Origin: Alphaproteobacteria bacterium
Lineage (GTDB): Bacteria > Pseudomonadota > Alphaproteobacteria > Caulobacterales > Caulobacteraceae
Reading direction: 5' to 3'
NCBI GenBank assembly: GCA_025359785.1
Contig: JANYET010000031.1
Span: 1 to 64,000 of the forward strand
Length of the DNA stretch: 64,000 nt
How positions within the stretch are numbered: the first letter of the stretch is position 1; each line of letters starts with the position of its first letter. The position numbers and the translations under genes were made by a program. The notes beneath the pieces are model-generated. The model saw nothing but the letters and a program-made list of their open reading frames with translations, was not told the origin of the DNA and did no database searches. Below, piece after piece: positions 6,957 to 16,335 of the stretch.

Positions 6957-7583
6957 ATGCATCTTGCGACCTGGCTCGCCTTTGCGCTCGCCGCCGCCGT
7001 CATGGGGCTGATCCCCGGGCCGGGCGTCACCAGCATCGTGGGATATGCCTTGAGCTCCGGGCGGCGCACGGCCTTGGCCTCGGTAGCCGGCATCGGGATC
7101 GGCAACGTCATCTGCATGACCGTCTCGCTGGCCGGCGCCGGGGCGGTGCTAGCGGCCTCGGCCCTGGCGTTCGCGGTGCTGAAGTGGGCCGGCGCGCTCT
7201 ATCTGATCGGCCTGGGCGTCCTGGCCATCGTCCGCAGCCACCAGGGGCTGGACCCCGATACGCCGACGATGGCGCCGATCACGCCCAGGGCGGCGTTCTT
7301 CTCCAACGTGCTGCTGGGGGTCTTCCACCCGAAGACCATCGTGTTCTTCGCCGCCTTCGCCCCGCAGTTCATCTCGCCCGACGCCAGCTACGTCGCCCAG
7401 GCGATGCTGCTGATCGTCACCTACACGGCGGTGATCGGCTGCACCGACACCACCTATGCCCTGGCCGCCTCGCGGGCGGCGCACCTGCTGAAGAGCCCGC
7501 GGGCGACGCTTTGGTCGAAGCGGGCCGGCGGCGGCGTGCTGATCGCTGCGGGCCTCGCGACAGCGGCGGCTTCGCGCCGCTAA
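6957..7583 (+). CDS. LysE/RhtB family amino-acid exporter
   Basis: A 208-residue inner-membrane protein with about six hydrophobic segments. It has the LysE-superfamily N-terminal signature GLIPGPGVTSIVGYALSSGR and the LGVFHPKTIVFFAAFAPQF motif in the middle. Members export amino acids or related metabolites; the substrate cannot be assigned. Its TAA stop overlaps the stop of convergent yggS by 4 bases. Confidence 0.9.
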   Translation: MHLATWLAFALAAAVMGLIPGPGVTSIVGYALSSGRRTALASVAGIGIGNVICMTVSLAGAGAVLAASALAFAVLKWAGALYLIGLGVLAIVRSHQGLDPDTPTMAPITPRAAFFSNVLLGVFHPKTIVFFAAFAPQFISPDASYVAQAMLLIVTYTAVIGCTDTTYALAASRAAHLLKSPRATLWSKRAGGGVLIAAGLATAAASRR

Positions 7584-8266
7584 GTTCGGGCGCCGAAGAC
7601 GGCCGAGCCCACGCGCACACCGGTGGCGCCGAAGGCGATGGCGGTCTCGAAGTCGCCGCTCATGCCCATGGAAAGCTTCGCAAGCCCGTTGCGCGCGGCG
7701 ATCTTGGCCAGCAGGGCGAAGTGCGGGCCGGCGGGTTCGTCGGCCGGCGGGATGCACATCAGGCCCTCCGGCTCCAGGCCATAGGCCGCCCGGCAGGCGG
7801 CGATGAAGGCGTCGGCGTCGGCGGGGATCACGCCGGCTTTCTGCGGCTCCTCGCCGGTGTTCACCTGCACGTAGAGCCGCGGTCGGCGGCCCTGCTTCTG
7901 CATCTCGTCGGCCAGCACCCGGGCCAGCTTCTCGCGGTCCAGGGTCTCGATGACGTCGAAGAAGGCCACCGCGTCGGCCGCCTTGTTGGTCTGCAAGGGA
8001 CCGATCAGATGCAGCGTCACCCGGTCGTAGTCGTGGTCGTGGTCGCGGTAGGCGGCCCACCGTTCCTGCGCCTCCTGCACCCGGTTCTCGCCGAACACCG
8101 TCTGGCCGGCGGCCAGCACCGGAGCGACGGCCTCCCAGGGCTGGGTCTTGGAGACCGCCACCAGCGTCACGTCGCCGGGCGCGCGGCCCGCCGCTTGCGC
8201 CGCACGGGCGATCCGGGCCACGACAGCGGCGTAGGCTTCAGCAGGATCGGTGAGGGAGACGGCCAT
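7580..8266 (-). CDS. yggS: YggS-family PLP homeostasis protein
   Basis: A 228-residue, single-domain PLP-binding TIM barrel. The PLP lysine lies in LVAVSKTQPWEAV; other family marks are FGENRVQEAQERW, HLIGPLQTNKA, VQVNTGEEPQKAG and the C-terminal LSMGMSGDFETAIAFGATGVRVGSA. YggS/PLPBP proteins regulate vitamin B6 and amino-acid pools rather than catalyse a known reaction. The start at ATG 8266 overlaps the beginning of the divergent ThiE-like gene by up to 17 bases. Confidence 0.93.
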   Translation of the reverse strand: MAVSLTDPAEAYAAVVARIARAAQAAGRAPGDVTLVAVSKTQPWEAVAPVLAAGQTVFGENRVQEAQERWAAYRDHDHDYDRVTLHLIGPLQTNKAADAVAFFDVIETLDREKLARVLADEMQKQGRRPRLYVQVNTGEEPQKAGVIPADADAFIAACRAAYGLEPEGLMCIPPADEPAGPHFALLAKIAARNGLAKLSMGMSGDFETAIAFGATGVRVGSAVFGART

Positions 8267-8894
8267 TTCCGGGGGTTTCTGGACCTTGGCGAGAACCGCC
8301 GCCTTCCTAGGGCACCGCGGCGGCTTGCGGAAGAGCGGGGCGCGGAAGGCGCTGCCTACCCTGCTATTCTTCACCGACCCGGTCCGCACGCCCGACCCCG
8401 AGGCGATCGCGCGGCGCCTGCCGCGCGGCGCAGGCGTGGTGTTCCGGACCTTCGGCGCGGCGGACGCAACCGAACGCGGGGCGCGGCTCAGGGCGATAGC
8501 TCGACGACGGGGCCTCAAACTGCTGATCGGGGCTGATGCCGGCCTCGCCGCCCAGCTAGGCGCGGACGGGATCCACCTGCCGGAGCGTTTGGCGCACCGC
8601 GCGCGGCGGCTGAAGGCGGCGCATCCGGGCTGGATCGTCACGGCGGCGGCGCACTCGGCGCGCGCGGGCCGGCGCGCCCTGGCCCAGGGCGCGGACGCGG
8701 TGGTGGTCTCAACGGTGTTCGCCAGCGCCAGCGCCTCGGCCGGCGCGCCGATGGGCGCGGTCCGGCTGGCGATCCTGGTCCGGCGCGTGGACGGGCCGGT
8801 CTATGCGCTGGGCGGCGTGGACAACAAAAAAGCCCGCCTCCTGAAGGATACGGGCCTGGTCGGTCTGGCGGCGGTGGACGCGTTTAGAACTTGA
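8250..8894 (+). CDS. Thiamine phosphate synthase family (ThiE/TenI-like) protein
   Basis: A 214-residue TIM-barrel protein similar to ThiE/TenI: LLFFTDPVRTPDPEAIARRL, then LLIGADAGLAAQLGADGIHL, AAHSARAGRRALAQGADAVV and YALGGVDNKKAR. True ThiE condenses HMP-PP with thiazole phosphate. This copy is diverged, the usual pyrophosphate-binding S/T-loop (STVFASASASAG) is loose, and it stands away from other thi genes, so its catalytic role is uncertain. The true start may lie after the extended basic N-terminus, removing the overlap with yggS. Confidence 0.72.
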   Translation: MRETAISGGFWTLARTAAFLGHRGGLRKSGARKALPTLLFFTDPVRTPDPEAIARRLPRGAGVVFRTFGAADATERGARLRAIARRRGLKLLIGADAGLAAQLGADGIHLPERLAHRARRLKAAHPGWIVTAAAHSARAGRRALAQGADAVVVSTVFASASASAGAPMGAVRLAILVRRVDGPVYALGGVDNKKARLLKDTGLVGLAAVDAFRT

Positions 8895-9279
8895 ATTTCG
8901 TCTCGAGCTGAACGCGCGGCTGGCTGGGGTCTGGCACGGTCGACTTCGGACCCGGGAGGACCTGCGGCTCGCCGAAGGCCACCGCGCCGCCGACGCGCAG
9001 CGCCGGGGTGATCTTGTAATAGGCGCCAGCCTGGATGTCGTTCAGCGTCGTGGCGCGGGTGTCGGGCTGCTGCAGGTTCAGCATCACGCCCCAATGGCTC
9101 TTGGCCGCATCCCACTTGATGACCTGGCTGCCTGGCGTGATCGCCGAGGTCTCCGCGCGCACCGTGAAATCCATCGGCTTGGACGGGGCTTTCGAGGCGT
9201 CCGCCGCCTGCGCAGCCGTCCCCGCCGCCCCGAGAAGGACGGTTGTGGCGACCAGGATTGCAAACCCGCGGACGGACAT
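8884..9279 (-). CDS. ntrZ: NtrZ-family periplasmic regulatory protein
   Basis: A 131-residue protein with a clear signal peptide (about residues 1-25, ending in AQA) and a mature part rich in beta strands (MDFTVRAETSAITPGSQVI, WDAAKSHWGVMLNLQQPD, VQLETKFKF). It matches the NtrZ family described in Caulobacter, a periplasmic inhibitor of the NtrY sensor kinase. Location also fits: there too ntrZ lies a few genes before the DUF3576-leuS-lptE-holA-parB run. ntrY and ntrX are not in this window. It overlaps the end of the ThiE-like gene by 11 bases. Confidence 0.78.
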   Translation of the reverse strand: MSVRGFAILVATTVLLGAAGTAAQAADASKAPSKPMDFTVRAETSAITPGSQVIKWDAAKSHWGVMLNLQQPDTRATTLNDIQAGAYYKITPALRVGGAVAFGEPQVLPGPKSTVPDPSQPRVQLETKFKF

Positions 9280-9552
9280 GTCCTAGATATAGCCCCTCGA
9301 CACCGTGCGCGCACGCTTGGGAAGTTACCCAGCGGCCATCACAATGAACGCCGATTAGAGAGCCGTCGGCCTTAACGTCAACTGACTCCCGCGCCGGAGG
9401 GTCCGAATTCTCCCAAGAAGCCCGGCGCCTGTGGCGGTGCGGCCACGCGATTCCTGTTTGGCGACTGACACGGCATTGTTATAGAGGGCCCGGCGCGGGG
9501 CGGCGCCGCGGCGCCTGTGTGGCGCTGCGGATATCTTTGGAGACGGATACAT
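9280..9552. other. Intergenic region, ntrZ / DUF3576
   Basis: These 273 bases between divergent genes hold no convincing coding sequence. A promoter-like pair lies at 9458-9485. The half nearest ntrZ should contain that gene's promoter, but no strong hexamers were found there. Confidence 0.5.
9458..9485 (+). promoter_or_regulatory. Candidate promoter of the DUF3576-leuS-lptE-holA run
   Basis: TTGGCG (9458-9463), a 16-base spacer and TATAGA (9480-9485) lie about 68 bases upstream of the DUF3576 start codon. This is the only good promoter-like pair seen before four closely spaced plus-strand genes. Confidence 0.42.
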
Positions 9553-10029
9553 ATGCCGTTTGTGCGCGGTTCCTGGATGCGTGGCGTTGCGGTGAGCGCC
9601 TTGGCGTGCGTCGCCTTGGGCGCAGCCGGCTGTTCGACCATCATACATCCGCTCGGCGGCGGCAGTGGCCCCAAGCAGGTGACCAATCCTGACTCGGCCG
9701 CCTCCATCGGAGTGAATGGCTACCTGTGGCGGGCGACGCTGGACACCTTGTCCTTCATGCCGCTAGCCTCGGCCGACCCCTATGGCGGGGTGGTGATCAC
9801 CGACTGGTACATCAACCCGGAAAAGCCGGATGAGCGGTTCAAGTGCACCGTCTACATCCTGGACGCGCGCCTGCGCGCCGACGGTCTGAACGTCGCGGTG
9901 TTCAAGCAGAACAAGAACGCCGGCGGCGATTGGATCGACGCGCCCTCCACCAGTCAGACCGAGACCGATATCGAGAACTCGATCCTGACCCGCGCGCGCC
10001 AGCTTCGACTTTCGAACATCAAGGGCTGA
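9553..10029 (+). CDS. DUF3576 domain lipoprotein
   Basis: A 158-residue protein with a lipoprotein signal peptide (lipobox LGAAGC, Cys27). The mature part carries the DUF3576 pattern GVNGYLWRATLDTLSFMPL, then DPYGGVVITDWYINPEKPDER and the C-terminal ETDIENSILTRARQLR. It is conserved in Alphaproteobacteria next to leuS and lptE, suggesting an envelope role; the function is unknown. ATG 9553 is chosen because GGAGA lies about ten bases upstream. Confidence 0.88.
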   Translation: MPFVRGSWMRGVAVSALACVALGAAGCSTIIHPLGGGSGPKQVTNPDSAASIGVNGYLWRATLDTLSFMPLASADPYGGVVITDWYINPEKPDERFKCTVYILDARLRADGLNVAVFKQNKNAGGDWIDAPSTSQTETDIENSILTRARQLRLSNIKG

Positions 10030-10113
10030 TCAGCCTCAAGATCGTTCGTCAGTCGGCGCATCTCCTGAGAAGCGTTGACCGGAAGTCCAACTCCAGTCCA
10101 AAGCCTGCTCAAG

Positions 10114-12699
10114 ATGGCCCGTTACAATCCCAAAGAAACCGAGCCCAAATGGCGCAAGGCCTGGGCCGACGCCGACGCCTTCCGCGCGGTGATCGATCCC
10201 TCGCGGCCGAAATACTACGTGCTGGAGATGTTCCCTTATCCGTCGGGGCGCCTGCACATGGGCCATGTGCGCAACTATGCGCTGGGCGACGTGATCGCCC
10301 GGTTCAAGCGGGCCCGGGGCTTTTCGGTGCTGCATCCCATGGGCTGGGACGCCTTTGGCCTGCCCGCCGAGAACGCCGCCATGGAGCGCGGCGTCGATCC
10401 AAAGGGCTGGACCTACGACAACATCGCCCGGATGCGCGACGAGCTGAAGGAGCTGGGCCTGTCGATCGACTGGTCGCGCGAATTCGCCACCTGCGACCTG
10501 GCCTACTATGGCCAGCAGCAGGCGCTGTTCCTGGACCTGTTCGCCCAGGGCCTGGTCTACCGCAAGGAAGGCCTGGTGAACTGGGATCCGGTGGACATGA
10601 CCGTGCTCGCCAACGAGCAGGTGGTGGATGGCCGGGGCTGGCGTAGCGGCGCCGTCGTCGAGAAGCGCAAGCTGAACCAGTGGTTCTTCCGCATCACCGA
10701 CTACGCTGACCAGCTGACCGACGACCTCGCGACCCTGGATCGCTGGCCTGAAAAGGTCCGCGTCATGCAGGAAAATTGGATCGGCCGCTCCAAGGGCGCC
10801 CAGTTCACCTTCCGGTTCGCCGACCCGGGCGAGGACGCGGCCCTGGCCGAAGGGCTGGAGGTCTACACCACCCGGCCCGACACCCTGTTCGGAGCGAGCT
10901 TCGTGGCGATCGCGGCGGACCACCCGATCGCCGCTCTGGCCGCCGAGACCAAGCCGGCCGCCGCCAAATTCATCGCCGACTGCAAGAAGGGCGGCGCGAG
11001 CCAGGCCGAGATCGACACCGCCGAGAAGATGGGTTTCGACACCGGCTTTTCGGTCGTCCACCCGTTCGACGCCAGCAAGACCCTGCCGGTCTGGATCGCG
11101 AACTTCGTGCTGATGGACTACGGCACGGGCGCCCTCTTCGGCTGCCCGGCGCACGACCAGCGCGACCTGGATTTCGCCCGAAAATACAAGCTTCCGGTGA
11201 TCCCGGTGGTGCTGCCGCCCGGCGAGGATCCAGCGACGTTCGAGATCGGCGACGAGCCCTATGTGGGCCCGGGCGTCATCTACCACTCCGACTTCCTCGA
11301 CGGCCTGGACGTCGAGGCCGCCAAGGCCGCGGCTATCGCCCGCATCGAGGCGTTGGGGATGGGCGAGGGCGCCAAGGTGTTCCGCCTGCGCGACTGGGGC
11401 GTGGCTCGCCAGCGCGCCTGGGGCTGCCCGATCCCGGTGGTGCATTGCGAGAAGGACGGGGTGGTCACCCTGCCGAAATCCGCCCTGCCGGTGGCGCTGC
11501 CCGACGACCTGGAGTTCGGCAAGCCAGGCAACGCCCTGGCCCGGCATCCGACGTGGAAAAATACCAGCTGCCCGACCTGCGGCGGGCCCGCGACGCGGGA
11601 AGTCGATACGCTGGACACTTTCGTGGACTCATCCTGGTATTTCGCCCGCTTCGCCAATCCGGATTTCGCCGCGCCGATCGACAAGGCGGCGGCCGACTAC
11701 TGGCTGCCGGTGGACCAGTACATCGGCGGCATCGAGCACGCGGTGCTGCACCTGCTCTACGCGCGCTTCGTGACCAAGGCGCTGGCCGACCAGGGCCAGA
11801 TTTCGGTGCGCGAACCCTTCGCGGGCCTGTTCACCCAGGGCATGGTCACCCACGAGACCTATCGGCGGCAATCCGGCGAATGGCTGGAGCCGAAAGAGGT
11901 GGAGGTCATCGCCGAGGGCAAGGCCCGTCGCGCGCGCCTGGTCGAGAACGGCGCCGAGGTGACCATCGGCGATGTCGAGAAGATGTCGAAGTCCAAGAAG
12001 AACACCGTCGCACCGGAGGAAATCTTCGACGTCTATGGCGTGGATGCCGCCCGTTTCTTCGTGCTCTCCGACAGCCCGCCCGAGCGGGATACCGAGTGGT
12101 CGACCTCGGGCGTGCAAGGCGCCTGGCGGTTCGTGAACCGGGTGTGGGACGAGTTCGACAGCCAGCCCGCGGCGACCGCGCCGGCGACCGGCGACGATGA
12201 GGCGGCGGTGGCCGTCCGCCGCGCGACCCACAAGCTGGTCAAACAGGTCACGGAGGCCATCGACAGCTTCCGGTTCAACTCCGGCATCGCGCGCCTCTAC
12301 GAGTTCCTGAACCTGCTGAAGGCCAACCCTGCCGCCAGCGCCTCGCCGGCGCTGCAGGCCGCCCGCCAGGATGCGCTGTCGGCCTTCGCGCGCCTGATCG
12401 CGCCCTTTACGCCGCACCTGGCGGAAGAGTGCTGGGTCCGGGTCGGCGGAGAGGGCATGGTGGCCCTGGCGGCTTGGCCGGAGTTCGATCCGGCGCTCAC
12501 CGAGGACGCGGTCCGCATCCTGCCGGTGCAGGTCAACGGCAAGCGCCGGGGTGAAATCTCGGCGCCGGCGGGCGCTTCGGCGGCGGACGTGGAGAAGATC
12601 GTGCTTGACGACCCCGAGATCGCACGGCGCCTTGAGGGCCTGACCATCCGCAAGGTGATCGTGGTGCCCGACCGCATCGTCAACATCGTGGCCGCCTGA
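10114..12699 (+). CDS. leuS: Leucyl-tRNA synthetase
   Basis: An 861-residue class-I synthetase of usual length that charges tRNA-Leu in the cytoplasm. The HIGH-type motif is [13 protein letters not shown] (His48-His51). The CP1 editing domain is in the middle ([16 protein letters not shown]). KMSKS appears intact as [11 protein letters not shown] (about residues 622-627), followed by the anticodon-binding domain and the C-terminal tRNA-binding tail. Start taken at MARYNPKE, the family's usual beginning; 13 further codons are open upstream. Confidence 0.97.
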   Translation: MARYNPKETEPKWRKAWADADAFRAVIDPSRPKYYVLEMFPYPSGRLHMGHVRNYALGDVIARFKRARGFSVLHPMGWDAFGLPAENAAMERGVDPKGWTYDNIARMRDELKELGLSIDWSREFATCDLAYYGQQQALFLDLFAQGLVYRKEGLVNWDPVDMTVLANEQVVDGRGWRSGAVVEKRKLNQWFFRITDYADQLTDDLATLDRWPEKVRVMQENWIGRSKGAQFTFRFADPGEDAALAEGLEVYTTRPDTLFGASFVAIAADHPIAALAAETKPAAAKFIADCKKGGASQAEIDTAEKMGFDTGFSVVHPFDASKTLPVWIANFVLMDYGTGALFGCPAHDQRDLDFARKYKLPVIPVVLPPGEDPATFEIGDEPYVGPGVIYHSDFLDGLDVEAAKAAAIARIEALGMGEGAKVFRLRDWGVARQRAWGCPIPVVHCEKDGVVTLPKSALPVALPDDLEFGKPGNALARHPTWKNTSCPTCGGPATREVDTLDTFVDSSWYFARFANPDFAAPIDKAAADYWLPVDQYIGGIEHAVLHLLYARFVTKALADQGQISVREPFAGLFTQGMVTHETYRRQSGEWLEPKEVEVIAEGKARRARLVENGAEVTIGDVEKMSKSKKNTVAPEEIFDVYGVDAARFFVLSDSPPERDTEWSTSGVQGAWRFVNRVWDEFDSQPAATAPATGDDEAAVAVRRATHKLVKQVTEAIDSFRFNSGIARLYEFLNLLKANPAASASPALQAARQDALSAFARLIAPFTPHLAEECWVRVGGEGMVALAAWPEFDPALTEDAVRILPVQVNGKRRGEISAPAGASAADVEKIVLDDPEIARRLEGLTIRKVIVVPDRIVNIVAA

Positions 12700-12714
12700 T
12701 GAGGAATCGCGGTC

Positions 12715-12820
12715 CGCTCATCCCCGCGAAGGCGGGGACCCATGTTGAATCGAAATGCCAGGCGCAACGCTTGTCTCGGCCGCGAGGCCGCTTGGGTCCC
12801 TGCCTTCGCGGGGATGAGCG
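12715..12820. repeat. REP-like inverted repeat between leuS and lptE
   Basis: Two 28-base arms, 12715-12742 and 12793-12820, are inverted copies with one mismatch (core ATCCCCGCGAAGGC). They flank a 50-base centre containing its own short GC palindrome. This 106-base element is the kind of extragenic palindromic repeat scattered in Caulobacterales and other Alphaproteobacteria. It fills most of the gap between leuS and lptE, so transcripts across it would fold strongly. Confidence 0.8.
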
Positions 12821-12833
12821 GAGGTTGGGAAGC

Positions 12834-13382
12834 ATGTTGGCCGCGACGGTATTGGCGGTGGGCGCGAGCCTGTCGCTGGGCGGCTGCGGCTTCACGCCCC
12901 TTTACGCCGCGCCTGGCGTCGCCTCGAAACTCGCCGCGATCGACGTCGAGACACCGGACGGCCGCGCCGGCTTCCTGATCCACCAGCATCTCGACGACGC
13001 CTTCGCCAAGGCCCGCGGGGGCCGGGCGGCCTATTCCATGCGGCTCGCCCTGTCCGAGGCCCGCTATCCGCGCGGCATCCGCACCGACAACGTCGCCACC
13101 CGCTACGAATACGTGCTGACCGCTGACTACACGCTCGCCAACCTGCCGGCCGGCGACATCGCCAAGCGAGGCCGGGTGCGGGTCGAGCTTACCTACGATT
13201 CCGCCGACCAGCCCTATGCCTCGATCACCGCGGCGCAGGACGCCCAGGACCGGGCCGCCGAGGAGGCCGCGCGCCGCATCCAGCTGGAGCTTGCCGCATG
13301 GCTGGCGACCGGAGAGCCCAAGGCCGGCAAGACACCCGCCGTCCTGCCGCCGAAATCCAGCGGGAACCCCAAGGTCCGCTAA
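12834..13382 (+). CDS. lptE: LPS-assembly lipoprotein LptE
   Basis: A 182-residue lipoprotein: short signal peptide with lipobox LSLGGC (Cys18) followed by GFTPLYA, the typical LptE start. The rest has the alternating strand-helix pattern of LptE (RGIRTDNVATRYEYVLTADY, RAAEEAARRIQLELAAWLA). LptE plugs the LptD barrel in the outer membrane and helps insert lipopolysaccharide. Location between leuS and holA is the standard proteobacterial order. ATG 12834 follows the repeat; GAGG lies ten bases upstream. Confidence 0.9.
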   Translation: MLAATVLAVGASLSLGGCGFTPLYAAPGVASKLAAIDVETPDGRAGFLIHQHLDDAFAKARGGRAAYSMRLALSEARYPRGIRTDNVATRYEYVLTADYTLANLPAGDIAKRGRVRVELTYDSADQPYASITAAQDAQDRAAEEAARRIQLELAAWLATGEPKAGKTPAVLPPKSSGNPKVR

Positions 13383-13387
13383 AGACC

Positions 13388-14455
13388 ATGATCCTCGGCA
13401 AGCGCCCGGATATCGAACGTTTCCTGTCGCGGCCAAATGAGGCCATCGGGGGCGTCGGCATCCGCGCCGCCCTGATCTATGGCCGCGACATGGGCGTGGT
13501 GCGCGAGCGCGGCCAGCTGCTGGCCGGGAAGATCGCCAAGGATCCCAACGATCCCTTCGACGTGGCGCAGCTGACCGACGGCGATCTCGATGGCGACGCG
13601 GCCCGGCTGGAGGCGGAACTGGCCGCCCAGTCGCTGATGGGCGGCCGGCGGCTGGTGCGCCTGCGCTTCGCGACCGAGAAGGCGTCTCTCGACAAGCTGG
13701 CGGCCGAGGCTCTGACCCGCCACGCCGCGGGCGAGCTCAACCCCGACGCCTTTCTGCTGATCGAAGCGGGCGCGCTGGGCCGCGACTCCCACCTGCGCAA
13801 GGCCGGCGAGAAGGCCGCCGGCGCCGCGGTCATCCCCTGCTACGAGGATGAGCCGGGCGATGTGGCCCGTCAGGTCCGCGAGGCGCTGGCCAAGGACACC
13901 CTGTCGCTCAACGCCGACGCCTTGCAGATGTTCGTGGCCCGCATGCCCAAGGAGCGCGGCGTGGCGCGCCAGGAGATCGAGCGGCTGGCGCTCTACCTCG
14001 GCCCGGGCAGCGGCGCGGTGGCCACCCCGGCCGACCTCGAACCGTTTCTGGGCGTCGAGCCCGAGGCTTCGCTCTCCGACGCCGCGGTCGATGCCTTCGG
14101 CGGGCGGATCGGCGATGCGCAGGCCGGGCTGCGCCGCGCCGCGCAGGAAGGTGAAGGCGGACCGGCCGCGGTGCGCATGATGGGAATCCACCTGGCGCTG
14201 CTGCGTCGGATCCTCACCCTGGCCAAGGCCGGCGCGGGCCTGCAGGAGGCGGCCAAGGCGTCGCGGGTGTTCTGGAAGCAGGAACGCGAAGTGCTGCGCC
14301 AGGCCCGGGCCTGGAACCTCGACGAGCTGGACCGGATCCAGCCGCAGATCCTCGCGGCCGATCAGCAGTGCAAGACGACCGGCTTCCCCGAGCGCCTGAT
14401 CGCCGAGCGCCTGGCCATGGCGGTCGCCAGCCGGGCGCGACGCCTGGGCCTTTAG
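13388..14455 (+). CDS. holA: DNA polymerase III subunit delta
   Basis: A 355-residue protein beginning five bases after lptE. It shows HolA features: AALIYGRDMGVVRERGQLLA near the start, EAELAAQSLMGGRRLVRLRFA, AFLLIEAGALGRDSHLRKA, and the C-terminal collar helices (GEGGPAAVRMMGIHLALLRR). Delta opens the beta sliding clamp within the clamp loader. The sequence is diverged, as is usual for HolA in this class. Confidence 0.92.
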   Translation: MILGKRPDIERFLSRPNEAIGGVGIRAALIYGRDMGVVRERGQLLAGKIAKDPNDPFDVAQLTDGDLDGDAARLEAELAAQSLMGGRRLVRLRFATEKASLDKLAAEALTRHAAGELNPDAFLLIEAGALGRDSHLRKAGEKAAGAAVIPCYEDEPGDVARQVREALAKDTLSLNADALQMFVARMPKERGVARQEIERLALYLGPGSGAVATPADLEPFLGVEPEASLSDAAVDAFGGRIGDAQAGLRRAAQEGEGGPAAVRMMGIHLALLRRILTLAKAGAGLQEAAKASRVFWKQEREVLRQARAWNLDELDRIQPQILAADQQCKTTGFPERLIAERLAMAVASRARRLGL

Positions 14456-14538
14456 GCGCCGCTCTTGCCGCGCCTCCCGAAGACCGGGATACTGCGGCGC
14501 ATAAGCAGCAATGACTGCAGAGGCGCCGGGAGGCCTGC

Positions 14539-15636
14539 ATGTTATCCAAAAGATTGAAGGGTTTAGCGTTTTCGCTCGCGATCGGCTTGGTGGCCGCCCC
14601 GCTCATCGGCCACGCCCAGCCGCCGCTGGCGCCGAAGACCGGTTACACCGCGCCGCGCACCGCCGACGGCCATCCCGACCTGCAGGGCGTCTGGACCAAC
14701 GTCGCGCTGACGCGGCTGGAGCGCAATCCGCGCTATGGCGCAGGCCTGGTGCTGAGCGAGGCCGAGACCCGGAAGATCGAGGCTCGAACCAAGGCGCAGA
14801 TCGATCTGGGCAACAGGCCCACCGATCCGAACGCCAAGGTCACCGACCTGCCCGCCGACTGTTCCGGCGGCCGGGGCGTCGACTGCAACTACAACGCCGC
14901 CTGGACCGATCCGGGCAGCCTGGTGATGCGGGTGGGTGGCCAGCCACGCAACGGCTTCATCACCTCGACCCCGGACGGCCACGTGCCGATGCGCAAGGAC
15001 ATCCACGTCAACGTGTTCGGCCGCACGCTGCGCGCCGGCGAGAGCCCCAGCGACAACCCCGAAGGCCGCGCGCTCGGCGAGCGCTGCCTGCTGTCCTTCG
15101 GCAATTCCGCGGGCCCGGTGATGCTGCCCGGCCTCTACAACAACACCTACCAGGTGGTTCAGACCAAGGATCAGATCGTGATCGACGTGGAGATGGTCCA
15201 CGACGCGCGCATCGTTCGGCTGAACACCACGCGGCACCTGCCGGAGCCCGTGCGGCCATGGATGGGCGATTCCATCGGCCACTGGGACGGTGACACCCTG
15301 GTGATCGAGACCACCAATTTCCACCCCGAACAGGTGTTCCGCGGCGCCTCGGCCCACCTGAAAGTCACCGAGCGGTTCACCCGCGTGGCCAAGGACCGGA
15401 TGCACTACGCCTTCTGGGTGGAAGACCCGAGCGTCTTCGCCCAGCCCTGGGGCGGCGAATACGAGTTCTCCAGCCTGAAGGGTCAGGTCTACGAATACGC
15501 CTGCCACGAGGGAAACTATGGCCTGGTGGGTATCCTGCAGGGCGCCCGCGAGGAAGAGCGGACCGGCCACAAGACGGCCCCCACCAACATCGACCAGAAG
15601 GCCAAGGGCGCCGACGCCGAGGACGGCGAAGGGTAG
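14539..15636 (+). CDS. Secreted protein of unknown function
   Basis: A 365-residue protein with a signal peptide (about residues 1-26, ending in GHA). The mature part begins PRTADGHPDLQGVWTN and contains PWMGDSIGHWDGDTLVIETT, a pattern I recognise from an uncharacterised family of exported proteins abundant in Acidobacteria, Sphingomonadales and Caulobacterales. Cysteines at about 109, 116, 185 and 320 may form disulfides. No catalytic motif stands out. It is a single gene with room for its own promoter. Confidence 0.75.
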   Translation: MLSKRLKGLAFSLAIGLVAAPLIGHAQPPLAPKTGYTAPRTADGHPDLQGVWTNVALTRLERNPRYGAGLVLSEAETRKIEARTKAQIDLGNRPTDPNAKVTDLPADCSGGRGVDCNYNAAWTDPGSLVMRVGGQPRNGFITSTPDGHVPMRKDIHVNVFGRTLRAGESPSDNPEGRALGERCLLSFGNSAGPVMLPGLYNNTYQVVQTKDQIVIDVEMVHDARIVRLNTTRHLPEPVRPWMGDSIGHWDGDTLVIETTNFHPEQVFRGASAHLKVTERFTRVAKDRMHYAFWVEDPSVFAQPWGGEYEFSSLKGQVYEYACHEGNYGLVGILQGAREEERTGHKTAPTNIDQKAKGADAEDGEG

Positions 15637-15654
15637 GTTCTCCCCTGCGGCGTC

Positions 15655-15686
15655 GTCCCGGAAAGCGCCAGGCGCTTGTCCGGGAC
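15655..15686. repeat. REP-like hairpin after the secreted-protein gene
   Basis: GTCCCGG (15655-15661) pairs with CCGGGAC (15680-15686) around a second stem, AGCGCC with GGCGCT, giving a 32-base compact hairpin 18 bases after the stop codon. No U-tract follows, so it looks more like an extragenic palindrome than an intrinsic terminator, though it may still stop or stabilise transcripts. Confidence 0.6.
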
Positions 15687-15759
15687 CTATAGATTCCGGC
15701 CGTGCTGATCAGCGCCAACGGTGACGCTCGCGCCCTTTTGGAGGGCCTCGGGTTCATGG

Positions 15760-15792
15760 GTCCCGGTCTTCGCTTCGCGAAACCGTGGGGAC
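15760..15792. repeat. Second REP-like hairpin, CCCGGTCTTCG family
   Basis: GTCCCGGTCTTCGC (15760-15773) folds back on GCGAAACCG (15777-15785) and GGGAC, imperfectly. The core CCGGTCTTC...AAACCG recurs at 49019-49064, so both are probably copies of one dispersed palindrome. Confidence 0.5.
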
Positions 15793-15803
15793 AGCTCGCG
15801 GGA

Positions 15804-16325
15804 TCAGTCCCTGACGCGGCTGTAGATGAAGCAGTCGCTCGGCTGGTCGGGGCTCGAATACCCGGCCTTGCGCAGGATGCCCTCGCTCGCGTAGCCGCAG
15901 TTCTCCGCCAGGCGCGCCGAGGCGTCGTTCCAGGTCTCGATGATCAGTTGCAGGCGGTGGCATTCCGGGTGCTCGGCGAACAGCAGGTCGGAAAACAGCC
16001 GCAGGGCGTCTGAGGCATAGCCCTTGCCGCGGTCATCCTCGCTATGGAGGATGTAGCCGATTTCCAGCCCATGGATGCCGGGCCCGGCGCCGTAGAACTG
16101 CAGGGTGCCGATCAGGCGGCCCGCCTCGCCGTCACCCAGGCTTTCGATGGCGCAGGCGCCGGCCTCCGGTTTCCAGAACCCGGTCTGATCGAGCACGCGG
16201 CGCGCATAGGCCGGATCGGTCATCGGCTCGGTGATCGACAGCGTGAATTTGTGCGCCGTGGCCGCCTTCAGGTCGCGCACGCCGATGGTGCGCAGCCGCA
16301 CGCGAGAGCCAGTTGCCAGAATCAT
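15804..16325 (-). CDS. GNAT-family N-acetyltransferase
   Basis: A 173-residue single-domain acetyltransferase of the RimJ/RimL-like group: GSRVRLRTIGVRDL at the start, the strand-beta4 region IHGLEIGYIL, the acetyl-CoA loop DRGKGYASDALRL and the terminal NDASARLAENCGYASEGILR. Its acceptor substrate cannot be told. It is 10 bases upstream of parB's stop side but reads away from any partner, so it may follow parB as a transcriptional neighbour on the same strand. Confidence 0.9.
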   Translation of the reverse strand: MILATGSRVRLRTIGVRDLKAATAHKFTLSITEPMTDPAYARRVLDQTGFWKPEAGACAIESLGDGEAGRLIGTLQFYGAGPGIHGLEIGYILHSEDDRGKGYASDALRLFSDLLFAEHPECHRLQLIIETWNDASARLAENCGYASEGILRKAGYSSPDQPSDCFIYSRVRD

Positions 16326-16335
16326 TGGACGGCCA

